From GCA-2683825 sp965662355 (lineage in GTDB: Bacteria; Planctomycetota; UBA1135; GCA-002686595): 64,000 nucleotides of DNA. The notes beneath the pieces were generated by a model. It saw only the letters and a program-made list of their open reading frames with translations. It was not told the origin of the DNA and made no database searches. The stretch is from assembly GCA_965662355.1 (NCBI GenBank), contig CBFIHP010000026.1, positions 5,292-69,291 on the forward strand, given 5' to 3'. The translations under genes were made by a program, and so were the position numbers. Of the stretch, positions 27,324 to 38,655 are shown piece by piece (position 1 is the first letter of the stretch; every line of letters begins with the position of its first letter).

Positions 27324-28655
27324 ATGAAATTCGCATTCACTGCATGCTTGGCATGCTTGCTCGCCTTGCCCGTTAGTGCGCAGCTCGGTAGCCCAAGCCC
27401 CGGATTCCAAATCACGCCCTCGAGTCTCGACTGGCCCAGCGTCGCTGCGAATGACGAGCGTGTGTCTTTCAACGATGGCGCAGACTTGCTCGTTACGGAT
27501 TCTGTCATTCGGAAGTACCAAACGAATGGGACGAACTCGCTTCTGTACCGGTTCTCCGACTTCCCCAACCTCGCTCCATTTCCGACCACTGGGATCTTGG
27601 AGCTGTCCCCCGATGAGACGTATGCCCTGGCATCAGGAATCGAGGTTGGCGGAGATCTCGCCTACCTGGTACGCATCGACATTCCCACGGGCGGACTCAC
27701 TCCGATACCCATTGGCTTCATCCCTGTTTCGGCGGTGTTCGAAGATGCAGACAACTTGCTCCTGACGACCTATACCGTCGTGGGCATCACGGTCGGCGTG
27801 TTTCGTTTCCACTTGCCCACCCAGACCTCGACGCTGCTCGGGAGCATCGGACCTCCCACCATGCCGATTCTCACGAACGAGCCCGGAGCGATGGTTCTCG
27901 ATAGTCAAGGCAACCTCTACTACGCGCGGGTCGGGCAGGATTTCAACCTGCGCCTCCTAGGCGATGTCTTGCGTTTCGACCATTCCCTGCTGGGCGGCGC
28001 CGTTCCGTTCACCGAGGCTCAGGCCACCGTATTGACAACGGATTACGCCCGGGACCTCTCCATCGATTCCGATCGCGACGAGATCTATGCTTGTTCGCCC
28101 AATCACGTTCGCCGCTTTGGAGTCAACTCCGGAACTTGGGAGACGATCCACACCAACTTTGCGCTCGGGGGACGCTACGTCGAATTCGTGCCTGGAAGTG
28201 CCCCCGGTGCTCTAGGTGGCTTCGGGCCGTACCAACCCGAGTTCACCGGAATCCTGCGCGTGCACTTTCGATCCGGCTTCACACTGGCCTGGGGAGACAT
28301 CCAACCGTTACGCCCGGAACTTTCCCTAGTCTCTTCCGGTTCGAGCGTGACCCGCACGATCACCCAGGGCCCTCCCTCTGGGTTCGCCTTCCTCTTTAGC
28401 TGCCCAGCGGTGTCGCTCATGACGCCCGAAGTCGGTTACGCCGGAGTACCCGGGGTGCTTTTCGATCGCCCCCTGTTCCTCGGCCTCGACCCGGCAACGC
28501 TGATGTTTCGCCAAGGACCCCACGTGCTCGATGCGAACGGCACACACGGCCTCGTGTTTCCCGATCCGGGGCTTCCACAGCAACACGCGGCCCAGGTCAT
28601 CTTGTTCCATCCAGACCTCAGTCTGGCCGGGTCGAGTGACGTCGGTTTCCTCTAG
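27324..28655 (+). CDS. secreted protein of unknown function
   Basis: 443 residues with a clear signal peptide (MKFAFTACLACLLALPVSAQ) and a good GGAGAAGGA before the ATG. Residues about 25-300 have repeated strand patterns (GGDLAYLVRIDIPTGGL, ATVLTTDYARDLSIDSDRDE) that resemble a loose beta-propeller, but I cannot assign a family. The last 130 residues look like the beta-sandwich end domain common in planctomycete exported proteins. It is flanked by palindromic repeats on both sides and has no sorting tail. Confidence 0.65.
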   Translation: MKFAFTACLACLLALPVSAQLGSPSPGFQITPSSLDWPSVAANDERVSFNDGADLLVTDSVIRKYQTNGTNSLLYRFSDFPNLAPFPTTGILELSPDETYALASGIEVGGDLAYLVRIDIPTGGLTPIPIGFIPVSAVFEDADNLLLTTYTVVGITVGVFRFHLPTQTSTLLGSIGPPTMPILTNEPGAMVLDSQGNLYYARVGQDFNLRLLGDVLRFDHSLLGGAVPFTEAQATVLTTDYARDLSIDSDRDEIYACSPNHVRRFGVNSGTWETIHTNFALGGRYVEFVPGSAPGALGGFGPYQPEFTGILRVHFRSGFTLAWGDIQPLRPELSLVSSGSSVTRTITQGPPSGFAFLFSCPAVSLMTPEVGYAGVPGVLFDRPLFLGLDPATLMFRQGPHVLDANGTHGLVFPDPGLPQQHAAQVILFHPDLSLAGSSDVGFL

Positions 28656-28666
28656 GAGTCAGTACG

Positions 28667-28684
28667 GGTACGGAGCCCGGCTCA
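28667..28684. repeat. truncated REP-family palindrome
   Basis: The left arm GTACGGAGCC is intact, but the right arm stops after CGGCTCA, where it merges with the stop codon of the minus-strand gene. GAGTCAGTACGG precedes it, as at 27175 and 34027. Confidence 0.6.
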
Positions 28685-29509
28685 CTTTGAGCTTTTGTTC
28701 TCTTTTCGAGTCATCTTCAACTCGAGCTTCTGGTCCATGTCCATTCCCTGAACCTTGATCTTCATGCGTCCCGCTGCGCTCATCGAGATGAGCATGCCAT
28801 CGGCTCGCGACAGATTCAGAATCTGGTCGATTCGGATCGCGGGTTTGCCTCCTTCTTTGTCGGTGTCGACGGCGTGGACGGTGATTAGAGCCTTCAAGTC
28901 GTCCATCTCCGCGAGCTTGCAACTGGTTATGAGCTCGACGCAGCCGCCGGGCTTACACTCGTGCATGGGGACGACAGGTTTCCATGAATCGCCAACGGAC
29001 AGCGGCTTCTTGGGAAACTGGGCGAACACGGCCTGCAGAATCTCCTCTTTGTGCTCATCTCGATCTCCCAACTTGTCCTCGCCGAGCAAGGGACGAACCT
29101 CGAGGATCTTCCCGTAGGTGTCGACCTTGATCTCGTAGGTCTTGCCGGCATCCTTCAGGAGCTCCTTGACCATGGGCTGAGTTGGCTTGGCACCCTCGGA
29201 ATCGAACTCGATCTTGCCGTTGAAACCGTCGATCTTGCCCCACTGACGTCCAAAGGTAAGGTGGAGTGTTCTCGATTTGTCCGCGTTCGCCTTGATGACC
29301 TTGTACGTTTCCTCCGAGTGGATCTCGATCACGCTCTCGATCGCCATCTCACCCACTTTGATATCCTGTGTGATCATTGCATCGCTCACGTAGGCGTGGA
29401 TCGTGCCCGGTTCAGGCCGAAAACGCCCATCGAGACTATCCTGCTTTTCCTGAGCCTGGATCAGGCCTGCCAGCGACAGAGCAATGCACAGGGCCAATAG
29501 CTTTTTCAT
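28682..29509 (-). CDS. secreted DUF6263-like protein
   Basis: 275 residues from ATG 29509, chosen because it starts a clean signal peptide (MKKLLALCIALSLAGLIQAQ); the frame is open to 29569. The mature part (GTIHAYVSDAMITQDIKVGE, VDTYGKILEVRPLLGED, FPKKPLSVGDSWKPVVPM) fits the DUF6263 family of exported proteins of unknown function found in Planctomycetes and Bacteroidetes. It converges on the plus-strand secreted gene, with a truncated palindrome between their stops. Probably monocistronic. Confidence 0.65.
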   Translation of the reverse strand: MKKLLALCIALSLAGLIQAQEKQDSLDGRFRPEPGTIHAYVSDAMITQDIKVGEMAIESVIEIHSEETYKVIKANADKSRTLHLTFGRQWGKIDGFNGKIEFDSEGAKPTQPMVKELLKDAGKTYEIKVDTYGKILEVRPLLGEDKLGDRDEHKEEILQAVFAQFPKKPLSVGDSWKPVVPMHECKPGGCVELITSCKLAEMDDLKALITVHAVDTDKEGGKPAIRIDQILNLSRADGMLISMSAAGRMKIKVQGMDMDQKLELKMTRKENKSSK

Positions 29510-29604
29510 GTCAATCTTCACTCGGGTGCGTCCATTCGGAAAACCCAGCGGCTGCGCGTTTGAAGCCAAATGCCAGTACCCCGCTACCCTAGCACAATAC
29601 GGCA

Positions 29605-29690
29605 GTACGGAGCCAGGCTCCGTGCTGACGTGACAGGTTCGGACCGCCCGTCAGGTCCAAGGTCCGTCAGCTCGGTGCCTGGCTCCGTAC
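29605..29690. repeat. REPIN-like inverted doublet (86 bp)
   Basis: Two inverted palindromes form the ends: GTACGGAGCCAGGCTCCG on the left (29605-29622) and GGTGCCTGGCTCCGTAC on the right (29674-29690). The spacer carries CTGACG...CCCGTCAGG, also found in the 269-bp element at 59156, of which this looks like an internally deleted copy. The right arm supplies the last codons and the stop of the SCO1-cytochrome gene (29667-30887). Confidence 0.8.
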
Positions 29691-30887
29691 CTCGACCTTG
29701 TGCGACAGAGCCGAGCCCATTTTCAGGAAGATTGCGATCACCCCAAGGATGAAACCCACTCCTATCGAGAGCCACGAGGTCGGCGACAGGTGGAAGACGT
29801 TTCGCTGGGACGCTTCCACTACATTCCCCACGAGTATGAGCTCTGCATCGGGTTCCGAGGTCAGAACGACGTTGTCCTGCTTTTGACAGCAGCTCGGCCC
29901 GTCCTCGGGGCTCGGCAACTCGATCGCCTCGACCTTGAAGATCTGTTCGACGCGCCGGCTCTCGGTTGCGACGTACTCCAGAAGGTAGCTCCGTTCGAGC
30001 TCGTTCAGCCTGAGGTTGGGCATCGCCACCTCGTTGTAGGCCTTGAAGAGCTCCACGGCGGCGGGGTCCTTAGCGGCGAGCATCTTGGCGGGATCCGAGA
30101 GCCAACGATCGAGCCACTCAGGGTCACGACGATCCGTCACGCCGAGCAGGTTCGGGCCGGCGCGGAAGAGCCCGTCGCCAGGGCCGATCGTGTGACAGAC
30201 ACTGCAGCGTGTTCGAAAGAGGTTCTCACCCTTCGAGATATTGCGCAGTTCGGGAGCCTCGTCGTAGCTCTGCCCCTCGGGCCGGGCGTCGCGCCAGTTG
30301 TGCAACCAGTCGCCGACCTCATTGGCAAGGACGTAGGGGTTAACGAAGGGAGAGCGTGTCATCCAGCGTCCGGTCGCCTGGTTGCCGATGATCAGGCTCA
30401 GGTTGTGGTCGTTGGAGTCCTCGCTCTGGATCTCGTCGATGTAGAGGCCCAGCTTGGTACGCAGCAGGGTGATGTCCTCTTCTCTTCCGGTGAGGAACGT
30501 CCAGCCCGGTCCCACCTGATAGTTCGCGGCGTAGCGCGCCAGGACCTCGGGCGTGTCCGTGTCGGGATCGATCGAGATCGAATACATGTAAACATCACGA
30601 CCCACGCGGTTGCCGAGGATGCCCTGGACCTCGAGCATGCGTGCCGTCTCCAGCGGGCACGAGTCGGGACATGAGGTGTAAATGAAATTGATCATCACGA
30701 CCTTGTCCTTGATCAGGTCGTCGAAGAAACGCACCGTCTCTCCCTCGTGAGTGGTCAACGGCACGTTGGGAAAGTAGTCGGCACCCCAACGTGAACCCGC
30801 CGAGGTACTCCTGTCGGTCTGCTGCGCTACCACTGTGGCAGGGGACATCAAAAGCAGGGTCGAGAAAAGAGCGATCAGGGTACGCAT
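29667..30887 (-). CDS. SCO1/SenC-type copper protein fused to cytochrome c
   Basis: 406 residues from ATG 30887, chosen for AAGGAAG just upstream and a signal peptide (MRTLIALFSTLLLMSPATVVA); the frame is open upstream. Residues about 40-200 are a SCO1 thioredoxin fold with copper ligands in SCPDSC (about 72-77) and a downstream His in NDHNLSLIIG. Residues about 220-310 are a class-I cytochrome c with CSVCH haem site. A C-terminal membrane helix (WLSIGVGFILGVIAIFLKM) tethers it. Fusion of copper delivery or redox sensing to a haem domain is unusual but known. It follows the multicopper oxidase gene by 14 bases, so it may load copper into, or pass electrons to, that enzyme. Its last residues (RSQAPS) come from a REP palindrome. 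Confidence 0.85.
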   Translation of the reverse strand: MRTLIALFSTLLLMSPATVVAQQTDRSTSAGSRWGADYFPNVPLTTHEGETVRFFDDLIKDKVVMINFIYTSCPDSCPLETARMLEVQGILGNRVGRDVYMYSISIDPDTDTPEVLARYAANYQVGPGWTFLTGREEDITLLRTKLGLYIDEIQSEDSNDHNLSLIIGNQATGRWMTRSPFVNPYVLANEVGDWLHNWRDARPEGQSYDEAPELRNISKGENLFRTRCSVCHTIGPGDGLFRAGPNLLGVTDRRDPEWLDRWLSDPAKMLAAKDPAAVELFKAYNEVAMPNLRLNELERSYLLEYVATESRRVEQIFKVEAIELPSPEDGPSCCQKQDNVVLTSEPDAELILVGNVVEASQRNVFHLSPTSWLSIGVGFILGVIAIFLKMGSALSHKVEVRSQAPS

Positions 30888-30901
30888 CCGGGCTTCCTTG
30901 C

Positions 30902-33754
<2,853 letters not shown>

Positions 33755-34193
33755 AACAGAATTGCTTCTTTATGGCACCTGTTCTTGTGTCGGATTGAAG
33801 AGACCACTGTAGATGCCCGTGGAGACGTGCTCTGTTACAGTTCCGTCATCGTGACATAGTAAGTTGCATTTTAGCAGCCGAAATACTGAAGTGCTCCAAG
33901 GTCTCAATCCGAGCGAGTACAGCGTGATATCGGCACCGAAATTCAGGTACATCTGAGTCTCAATTTGGGATCTCACGTGCCTCTTTTTGAGCCGCGCGTC
34001 CAGCGACTTTCGGACGGCATTCCGAGGAGTCAGTACGGAGCCAGGCTCCGAGGAGTCAGCTCGGTGCCTGGCTCCGTACCTGTGTGGCTATTTGGCGAGG
34101 GTTGGGTCACGGCTGTAGGATGGGAGACCACGCAATTGGCGCCGCCGCGCACGGGAAGTGCGAACGTCGCCAAGGTCAGAGAAGGGAACTCCC
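33755..34193. promoter_or_regulatory. divergent intergenic region upstream of multicopper oxidase and carbonic anhydrase
   Basis: About 440 bases with lower GC than the flanking genes at 33755-33970, suitable for promoters. The REPIN-like doublet 34033-34079 lies inside it, on the carbonic anhydrase side. No operator was recognised. Confidence 0.4.
34033..34079. repeat. REPIN-like inverted doublet (47 bp)
   Basis: The shortest doublet of the family: GTACGGAGCCAGGCTCCG at 34033-34050 and GGTGCCTGGCTCCGTAC ending at 34079, joined by AGGAGTCAGCTC. The right end is identical to those at 29690 and 59424. Confidence 0.8.
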
Positions 34194-34901
34194 ATGAACT
34201 CAGTGCGGATTCGAGTGGCGAACCACGTCTGCTGGATCGCCGTCGCCGCCGCGGCGGCCGGATGCAGCGTCGACTCCCCCGATATCCCTGCCTCGGGCAC
34301 TCCGGTGCTCCGCGATCGGCCCACGACCGCGAAGGGCGCGTTCGAACGACTGGTGGCGGGAAACCAGCGTTTCGCTTCCTTCGCACCGGCGATCGCTTCG
34401 ACTTCCGACCTCGAGGAGATGTTTGTCCGCAACGAAGCTGGCCAAGCGCCTTACGCGACCATTCTCACCTGCGCGGATTCCCGCCTGAGCCCATCCATGC
34501 TGTTCGACGAGTTCCTCGGTGAGCTGTTCGTCGTGCGCGAAGCCGGGAACATCGCCGTGTCCCCAACCAACCTGGGCAGCCTCGAATACGCCCACCTCGT
34601 GCTGAACACGCCGCTGCTGGTCGTCATGGGCCACCAGCACTGCGGCGCCGTTGATGCCGCATTCAAGAAGAGCGACGTGCCCGGGAATATCAAGTCGATC
34701 GTCGAAGTCATCGAGCCCGGCATCGCCGGTGCGAGCAGTCTGGACGATGCCATCGTTAGGAACGTGGGCGCCGTAATCGCCTCGATCCGAGCGAGCAGCC
34801 CGGCATTGAGCGGCGCGGCGATTGTCGGGGCCGTCTACGAGCACGGGAGCGGGAGAGTACGCTTCCTCGACCATGGTGACTTTGGAGTTTCGTCACGGTA
34901 G
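34194..34901 (+). CDS. beta-class carbonic anhydrase, lipoprotein
   Basis: 235 residues from ATG 34194 with GAAGGGA upstream. Zinc ligands are Cys93, His147 and Cys150 (CADSR and GHQHCG), and the Asp95-Arg97 dyad is present, so the enzyme should interconvert CO2 and bicarbonate. The N-terminus is a lipoprotein signal (WIAVAAAAAGC), placing it at an envelope membrane, not in the cytoplasm where most beta-class enzymes act. It diverges from the multicopper oxidase operon. An envelope carbonic anhydrase may assist carbon uptake, pH control or carbonate precipitation near the oxidase. A perfect GCGTTACCG/CGGTAACGC hairpin follows the stop. Confidence 0.9.
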   Translation: MNSVRIRVANHVCWIAVAAAAAGCSVDSPDIPASGTPVLRDRPTTAKGAFERLVAGNQRFASFAPAIASTSDLEEMFVRNEAGQAPYATILTCADSRLSPSMLFDEFLGELFVVREAGNIAVSPTNLGSLEYAHLVLNTPLLVVMGHQHCGAVDAAFKKSDVPGNIKSIVEVIEPGIAGASSLDDAIVRNVGAVIASIRASSPALSGAAIVGAVYEHGSGRVRFLDHGDFGVSSR

Positions 34902-34915
34902 GCGGCTCGCTCGTG

Positions 34916-34936
34916 CGTTACCGAACCGGTAACGCC
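34916..34936. terminator. 9-bp perfect hairpin after carbonic anhydrase gene
   Basis: Arms GCGTTACCG (34916-34924) and CGGTAACGC (34928-34936) enclose AAC, and CCTAAATAAATG follows. It may act as a terminator. The arm is the same as the TCGGTAACGC end of the 29-base dispersed repeat, so it could be two inverted repeat ends joined together. Confidence 0.5.
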
Positions 34937-35036
34937 CTAAATAAATGACAGGAATGTGAAGCTCTGGCGTGACGCGGTGGGCAAGTGAGAGTCAGTCAAT
35001 TGCCCAGAAAGTCTCTCCACAGGATCTCACAATCCC

Positions 35037-36893
35037 ATGCATCCCCCCCAGCCTCGTACTTTTCTAGGAATCTCCCGTTGCAGCCTGATGTTCATTGCGC
35101 CAGCCTTCCTTCTCTCCGCGGTTTGTGCTGCGCAGAACATCGGTGATCCAATCGGCCGTTCAGGGCAGTGGCCTCTACTTGAGACACCCCCAGGTAATGT
35201 ATTTCAAAGCACCGCGAATAACGCATACGAGCCTGCTGCAGGTTCACATACCGAGTTCCTGGCCCTTCTCGGATTAGCTCTCTTCTGGGACGAGCAGGTC
35301 TCAACAAACAACACGATGGCTTGCGCCACGTGTCACAGCCCCGAGAACGCAGGGGTAGATTCTCGGCCGGCATTTGCCGGCCCAAACAACGGCTCAGGGT
35401 CTTCGGGGGTCCTGCCCATGGACGGAGCAGGAAACTACACAGTTGGAACTCCGACGTCGCAGCAGCGACAGGTGACCCCACTTGTCGCGCCTACGATGAT
35501 CGGTGCCGCTTTCGCCAGCAAGCTATTCTGGGACACGCGCGTCGGTCCTGGCTTTCCCATGGCGCTTCCGCAGTCCTCTTTGTTCATGTCCAATGCCGCG
35601 CTCGAAGCACAGTCAGTCGAGCCTCCGCTCAGCAGCATAGAGATGGCACACAGTGGCCTTGCCATTACCGGCTGGGGACAGCAGGGGAGTCCGGGGGAAC
35701 TGGAGAACAAGCTCAACGCATCGAAAATGCTCGCATTGGCCACGTTGGCGACAGTGCCGCCACCGTTGCAGCCATTTGTTTCCTTGGGGCTGACTTATCA
35801 GCAGATCTTCGACTTCGTTTTCAGTATGCCGAACTCGGTATTCCCCGGTGCCTTCGGTGTGACCCGCGAGAGAATTGCAGTGGCCATCGCTGCGTATGAA
35901 AGAACCCTTGTGCCGGATCAAGCGCCGATCGACATGGGGGCCTTGACCCCGTCGAACCTGCCTGTAACGACTCCGAGCGAGCAGCGTGGTTTCAATCACC
36001 TCGCGAATTCGGGGTGCTTCAGGTGCCATTCGGATCAGCCGAATCCTCCTTTCTTTATGCTGCCCGTACTCACAGGAACAGGAGGCTTCCAGGATGCCAT
36101 GGACGCCATGCTCACGGACAACCGTCGACACGGCAATATTGGCTTTCCTAGTCCTCCCGGTGCAACTGGCGTTGCTTTAGGAAGCTTTGGTGTGAAGACG
36201 CCTTCTCTCCGCAACGTGCTCCTAAGACCGCGCTGGGGCCACAACGGTTTTTTCACGGACTTCAGCACGCTGCTGTCCTTCTACAATGGAACACTACCTG
36301 GAACGAACCCAGTCTTCCCATTCACATCGGGCTCCCTGCAAGGGCAGCTAGATACGAACGAGCTTGCTGATGTCATGGCCTTCTTCCAGGCTCTGACCGA
36401 CCAAAGGCTTGTTCCATCAACACCGGGGGGGCCACTGGGCTCGCCCTTCTGGCATCCGGATCTCCATTCCCAGCGGCACCCGTTCGGTTCGACAGAGTCC
36501 GCTCTGCATCCCGGGACGCCCCCTCCGGGCGGATTGACCCCGGACATCATCCTGCACGTACCCTTGGCATCGGGGAGCTCTAACTACAATGTCGGGGTTC
36601 GCGATGCGCCGCCTCTCAGCCCTCTCGGGGTCTTGGGTATCTCACCTAGCGGGCTCACGGCGATACCGACGCCGCCTCTCATGCTCAACACTGGTGGTTT
36701 GATCACGGTGAACTTTCCGTTGATTGCACCTACGAGCACCGCTACTGATGCTGCCGGTTTCGCCACCTTGCTCTTCCCACCACTGCCCCCTCTTCCAGGA
36801 GGGCTATCTGTCTCTTTGCAAACCGTGTTTATAGATCCGGTCTCGGGGCAACTAGCATGGTCGAACGCGGGCACCGTTACGGTCCAACCGTAG
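35037..36893 (+). CDS. dihaem cytochrome c peroxidase/MauG family protein
   Basis: 618 residues with a signal peptide (SLMFIAPAFLLSAVCAAQ). Two c-type haem sites, CATCH (residues 96-100) and CFRCH (about 327-331), plus blocks such as FWDEQVSTNNTMACATCHSP, LFWDTRVGPGFPMALPQ and KTPSLRNVLLRPRWGHNGFF, identify the bacterial peroxidase/MauG superfamily. It would reduce peroxide or oxidise protein side chains in the periplasm. The last 130 residues are an extra beta-sandwich as in neighbouring secreted proteins. It lies after the carbonic anhydrase gene, has its own leader of 135 bases, and is followed by a strong terminator. Confidence 0.85.
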   Translation: MHPPQPRTFLGISRCSLMFIAPAFLLSAVCAAQNIGDPIGRSGQWPLLETPPGNVFQSTANNAYEPAAGSHTEFLALLGLALFWDEQVSTNNTMACATCHSPENAGVDSRPAFAGPNNGSGSSGVLPMDGAGNYTVGTPTSQQRQVTPLVAPTMIGAAFASKLFWDTRVGPGFPMALPQSSLFMSNAALEAQSVEPPLSSIEMAHSGLAITGWGQQGSPGELENKLNASKMLALATLATVPPPLQPFVSLGLTYQQIFDFVFSMPNSVFPGAFGVTRERIAVAIAAYERTLVPDQAPIDMGALTPSNLPVTTPSEQRGFNHLANSGCFRCHSDQPNPPFFMLPVLTGTGGFQDAMDAMLTDNRRHGNIGFPSPPGATGVALGSFGVKTPSLRNVLLRPRWGHNGFFTDFSTLLSFYNGTLPGTNPVFPFTSGSLQGQLDTNELADVMAFFQALTDQRLVPSTPGGPLGSPFWHPDLHSQRHPFGSTESALHPGTPPPGGLTPDIILHVPLASGSSNYNVGVRDAPPLSPLGVLGISPSGLTAIPTPPLMLNTGGLITVNFPLIAPTSTATDAAGFATLLFPPLPPLPGGLSVSLQTVFIDPVSGQLAWSNAGTVTVQP

Positions 36894-36924
36894 TCCGACG
36901 ATTGACTCCACAGCGGCAAAGAGC

Positions 36925-36960
36925 TAGAGCCCCGGGGAGTTTCCGGGGCTCTACTTTATT
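36925..36960 (+). terminator. rho-independent terminator
   Basis: Arms AGAGCCCCGG (36926-36935) and CCGGGGCTCT (36943-36952) pair perfectly, with one more T-A pair outside, a 7-base loop, and ACTTTATT following. It ends the MauG-family gene. Confidence 0.85.
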
Positions 36961-36969
36961 GGTGAATGG

Positions 36970-37000
36970 GGCGTTGGTGCATGAATCGAGATGGGCGGCC
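36970..37000 (+). repeat. dispersed repeat family 3, copy 1
   Basis: Begins GGCGTTGGTGCATGAATC and continues GAGATGGGCGGCC. The first 26 bases recur exactly on the minus strand at 47758-47783, and a looser copy is at 40351. This copy lies just after a terminator; no gene is evident in it. Confidence 0.7.
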
Positions 37001-37149
37001 TATTTCGATCTCGATCGGGCCCTGAGCCACTGAGAGGAGGCATTGCGACGCAAAACAGGTAGTTTCTTCCGGATCCCGAGGGTGAATTCCGGTGCAGAGA
37101 TTACAATGTTGCATTGTGGAGACCGCCCGTTGGCCCTGATTCCGGTTCC

Positions 37150-38208
37150 ATGCTTTCAATCCCTCGTCCTCTCTTCCTCATCCCCCTCGCCCTTTCCTCT
37201 AGCGTGCACGCCGACCTGCGCGAGGTCAGCGTTCGAGTCCGCGATTTCTCGGTGTTGCACCCCGATTTCGGGGAGAGCATGGGCATGGACACGGGGATCG
37301 TCGCCCCCATCCTCGGTACCAACGGGAAGCCCATCTACATGGGGCCACCCACGGGAACGACGACCACCTCGGGTCCCGACAACTTCGGACAGTGGTTCCA
37401 CGATATTCCGGGCGTCAACGCAGCCGCCGTGAAGACCCTGGCTCTCGACAACGGCCAGGCCGGTTCCGGTGGAATGTACGAGTTCTCGAGCTCGTCGTTC
37501 TTCCCGATCGATGGGCAGCTCCTTGGGAACGAGGGGCTCGAACACAACTACCACTTCACCCTCGAGATGCGCTCGTACTTCACGTACGAGCCCGGCTCGT
37601 CGTTCACGTTCACCGGTGACGACGACCTCTTCGTCTACATCGATGGTCAGCTCGTGATGGATCTCGGCGGCGTGCACAGCGCCCTCAGCGCGACCGTCGA
37701 CCTCGACATGCTGGGACTGATCCCGGGGCGTGAATACGAATTCGACCTCTTCTACGCCGGGCGCAAGACGGACCTATCGAGCTTCAAGATCGAGACCTCG
37801 ATCGACCTGAACTCGGGGTGCTCCACACCGGCGTTCTGGACGAACTACGGCCAGGGGAGCCAGGGAACGAGAGGCTTCCCGACCATCCGCGCATCGGCGA
37901 ATCCCGTACTGGGCACGCCGTTCGAGATCGTCATGGGCGGCGCGGACAACTTCCCGGCACACGCCTGCCTCTACTTCAGCACCGCCCCCGCCACGGTTCC
38001 GACACCCTTCGGCATCATGCTCGTCGACCCGACACAGCTGGTTTTCCTCGAGCCGGTTCTCCTCGACGCCTTCCCCAAGGAAACCTCCATGTCGTTCACC
38101 CCGAGCAGCGCTCTTTGCGGACTGCCGTTCTACGGCCAGGTGGCCCACCTGGATTCGACCAAGGGAGTGGCCATCAGCGACGGGATCTTGATCGTTCCGG
38201 GCAACTGA
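37150..38208 (+). CDS. secreted fibro-slime domain protein
   Basis: 352 residues from ATG 37150, which starts a signal peptide (MLSIPRPLFLIPLALSSSVHA); no Shine-Dalgarno is obvious. Residues about 22-230 are a fibro-slime domain of the PA14-like fold: TDDDLFVYIDG-type core (FTGDDDLFVYIDGQLVMDLG), GGVHSALSATVDLD and FDLFYAGRKTDLSSFKIET. Such domains bind carbohydrate or take part in cell-surface adhesion. The remaining 110 residues form the beta-sandwich end domain shared by several neighbours. Confidence 0.8.
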   Translation: MLSIPRPLFLIPLALSSSVHADLREVSVRVRDFSVLHPDFGESMGMDTGIVAPILGTNGKPIYMGPPTGTTTTSGPDNFGQWFHDIPGVNAAAVKTLALDNGQAGSGGMYEFSSSSFFPIDGQLLGNEGLEHNYHFTLEMRSYFTYEPGSSFTFTGDDDLFVYIDGQLVMDLGGVHSALSATVDLDMLGLIPGREYEFDLFYAGRKTDLSSFKIETSIDLNSGCSTPAFWTNYGQGSQGTRGFPTIRASANPVLGTPFEIVMGGADNFPAHACLYFSTAPATVPTPFGIMLVDPTQLVFLEPVLLDAFPKETSMSFTPSSALCGLPFYGQVAHLDSTKGVAISDGILIVPGN

Positions 38209-38236
38209 AGACGTCGGTTGCGCAGCCCACGCTGTC

Positions 38237-38501
38237 CTAGAGATGCGAGAGGTCCCAGAGCGTGACCTTCGAGCTGCTCCAGGTCGCGGCGAGTGTTTTG
38301 CCCTTCCCGACAAAGGCCAGACCGGAGACGGCCCCTTCATCCGGAGCCGGGAGGGTCACCCGGGGCGCTCCCCGCTTTAGATCCCAGACCTGGATCACAC
38401 CGTCCTCATCTCCCGACGCGAGGTACTTCCCCTTGGGATCGACGGCGAGCTGCATGATGACGGAGCCCTGCTCTTGGAGCAGCGCTCCTGGGTTGCGACT
38501 A
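38237..38501 (-). pseudogene. C-terminal WD40 repeat fragment
   Basis: The frame reads LAVDPKGKYLASGDEDGVIQ then VWDLKRG, and SGLAFVGKGKTLAATWS then VTLWDLSHL, i.e. the last two WD40 blades of a larger protein, ending at a proper stop. There is no start: the 5' side runs straight into the 55-base perfect palindrome at 38502. It is probably the leftover of a longer WD40 gene cut by that element. Confidence 0.7.
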
Positions 38502-38556
38502 GGGGATGACGGTACGGTGCCTGGCACCGTACCGTTGGCACCGTACCGTCATCCCC
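38502..38556. repeat. 55-bp palindromic element, REP-like variant
   Basis: The 20-base arms GGGGATGACGGTACGGTGCC (38502-38521) and its exact complement (38537-38556) enclose a 15-base centre that repeats GGCACCGTACCG. The half-site GGTACGGTGCC differs from the main REP family (GGTACGGAGCC) by T for A. It borders the broken WD40 gene. Confidence 0.8.
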
Positions 38557-38655
38557 AGGCGATCCGGAGGACTGGTTGCATACCCATCCCCACAAAATAG
38601 AGACTTCTTGTATCTTCGGGGAAGCGCGTCCCACCCCTAACCGGAGCCTCACCCC

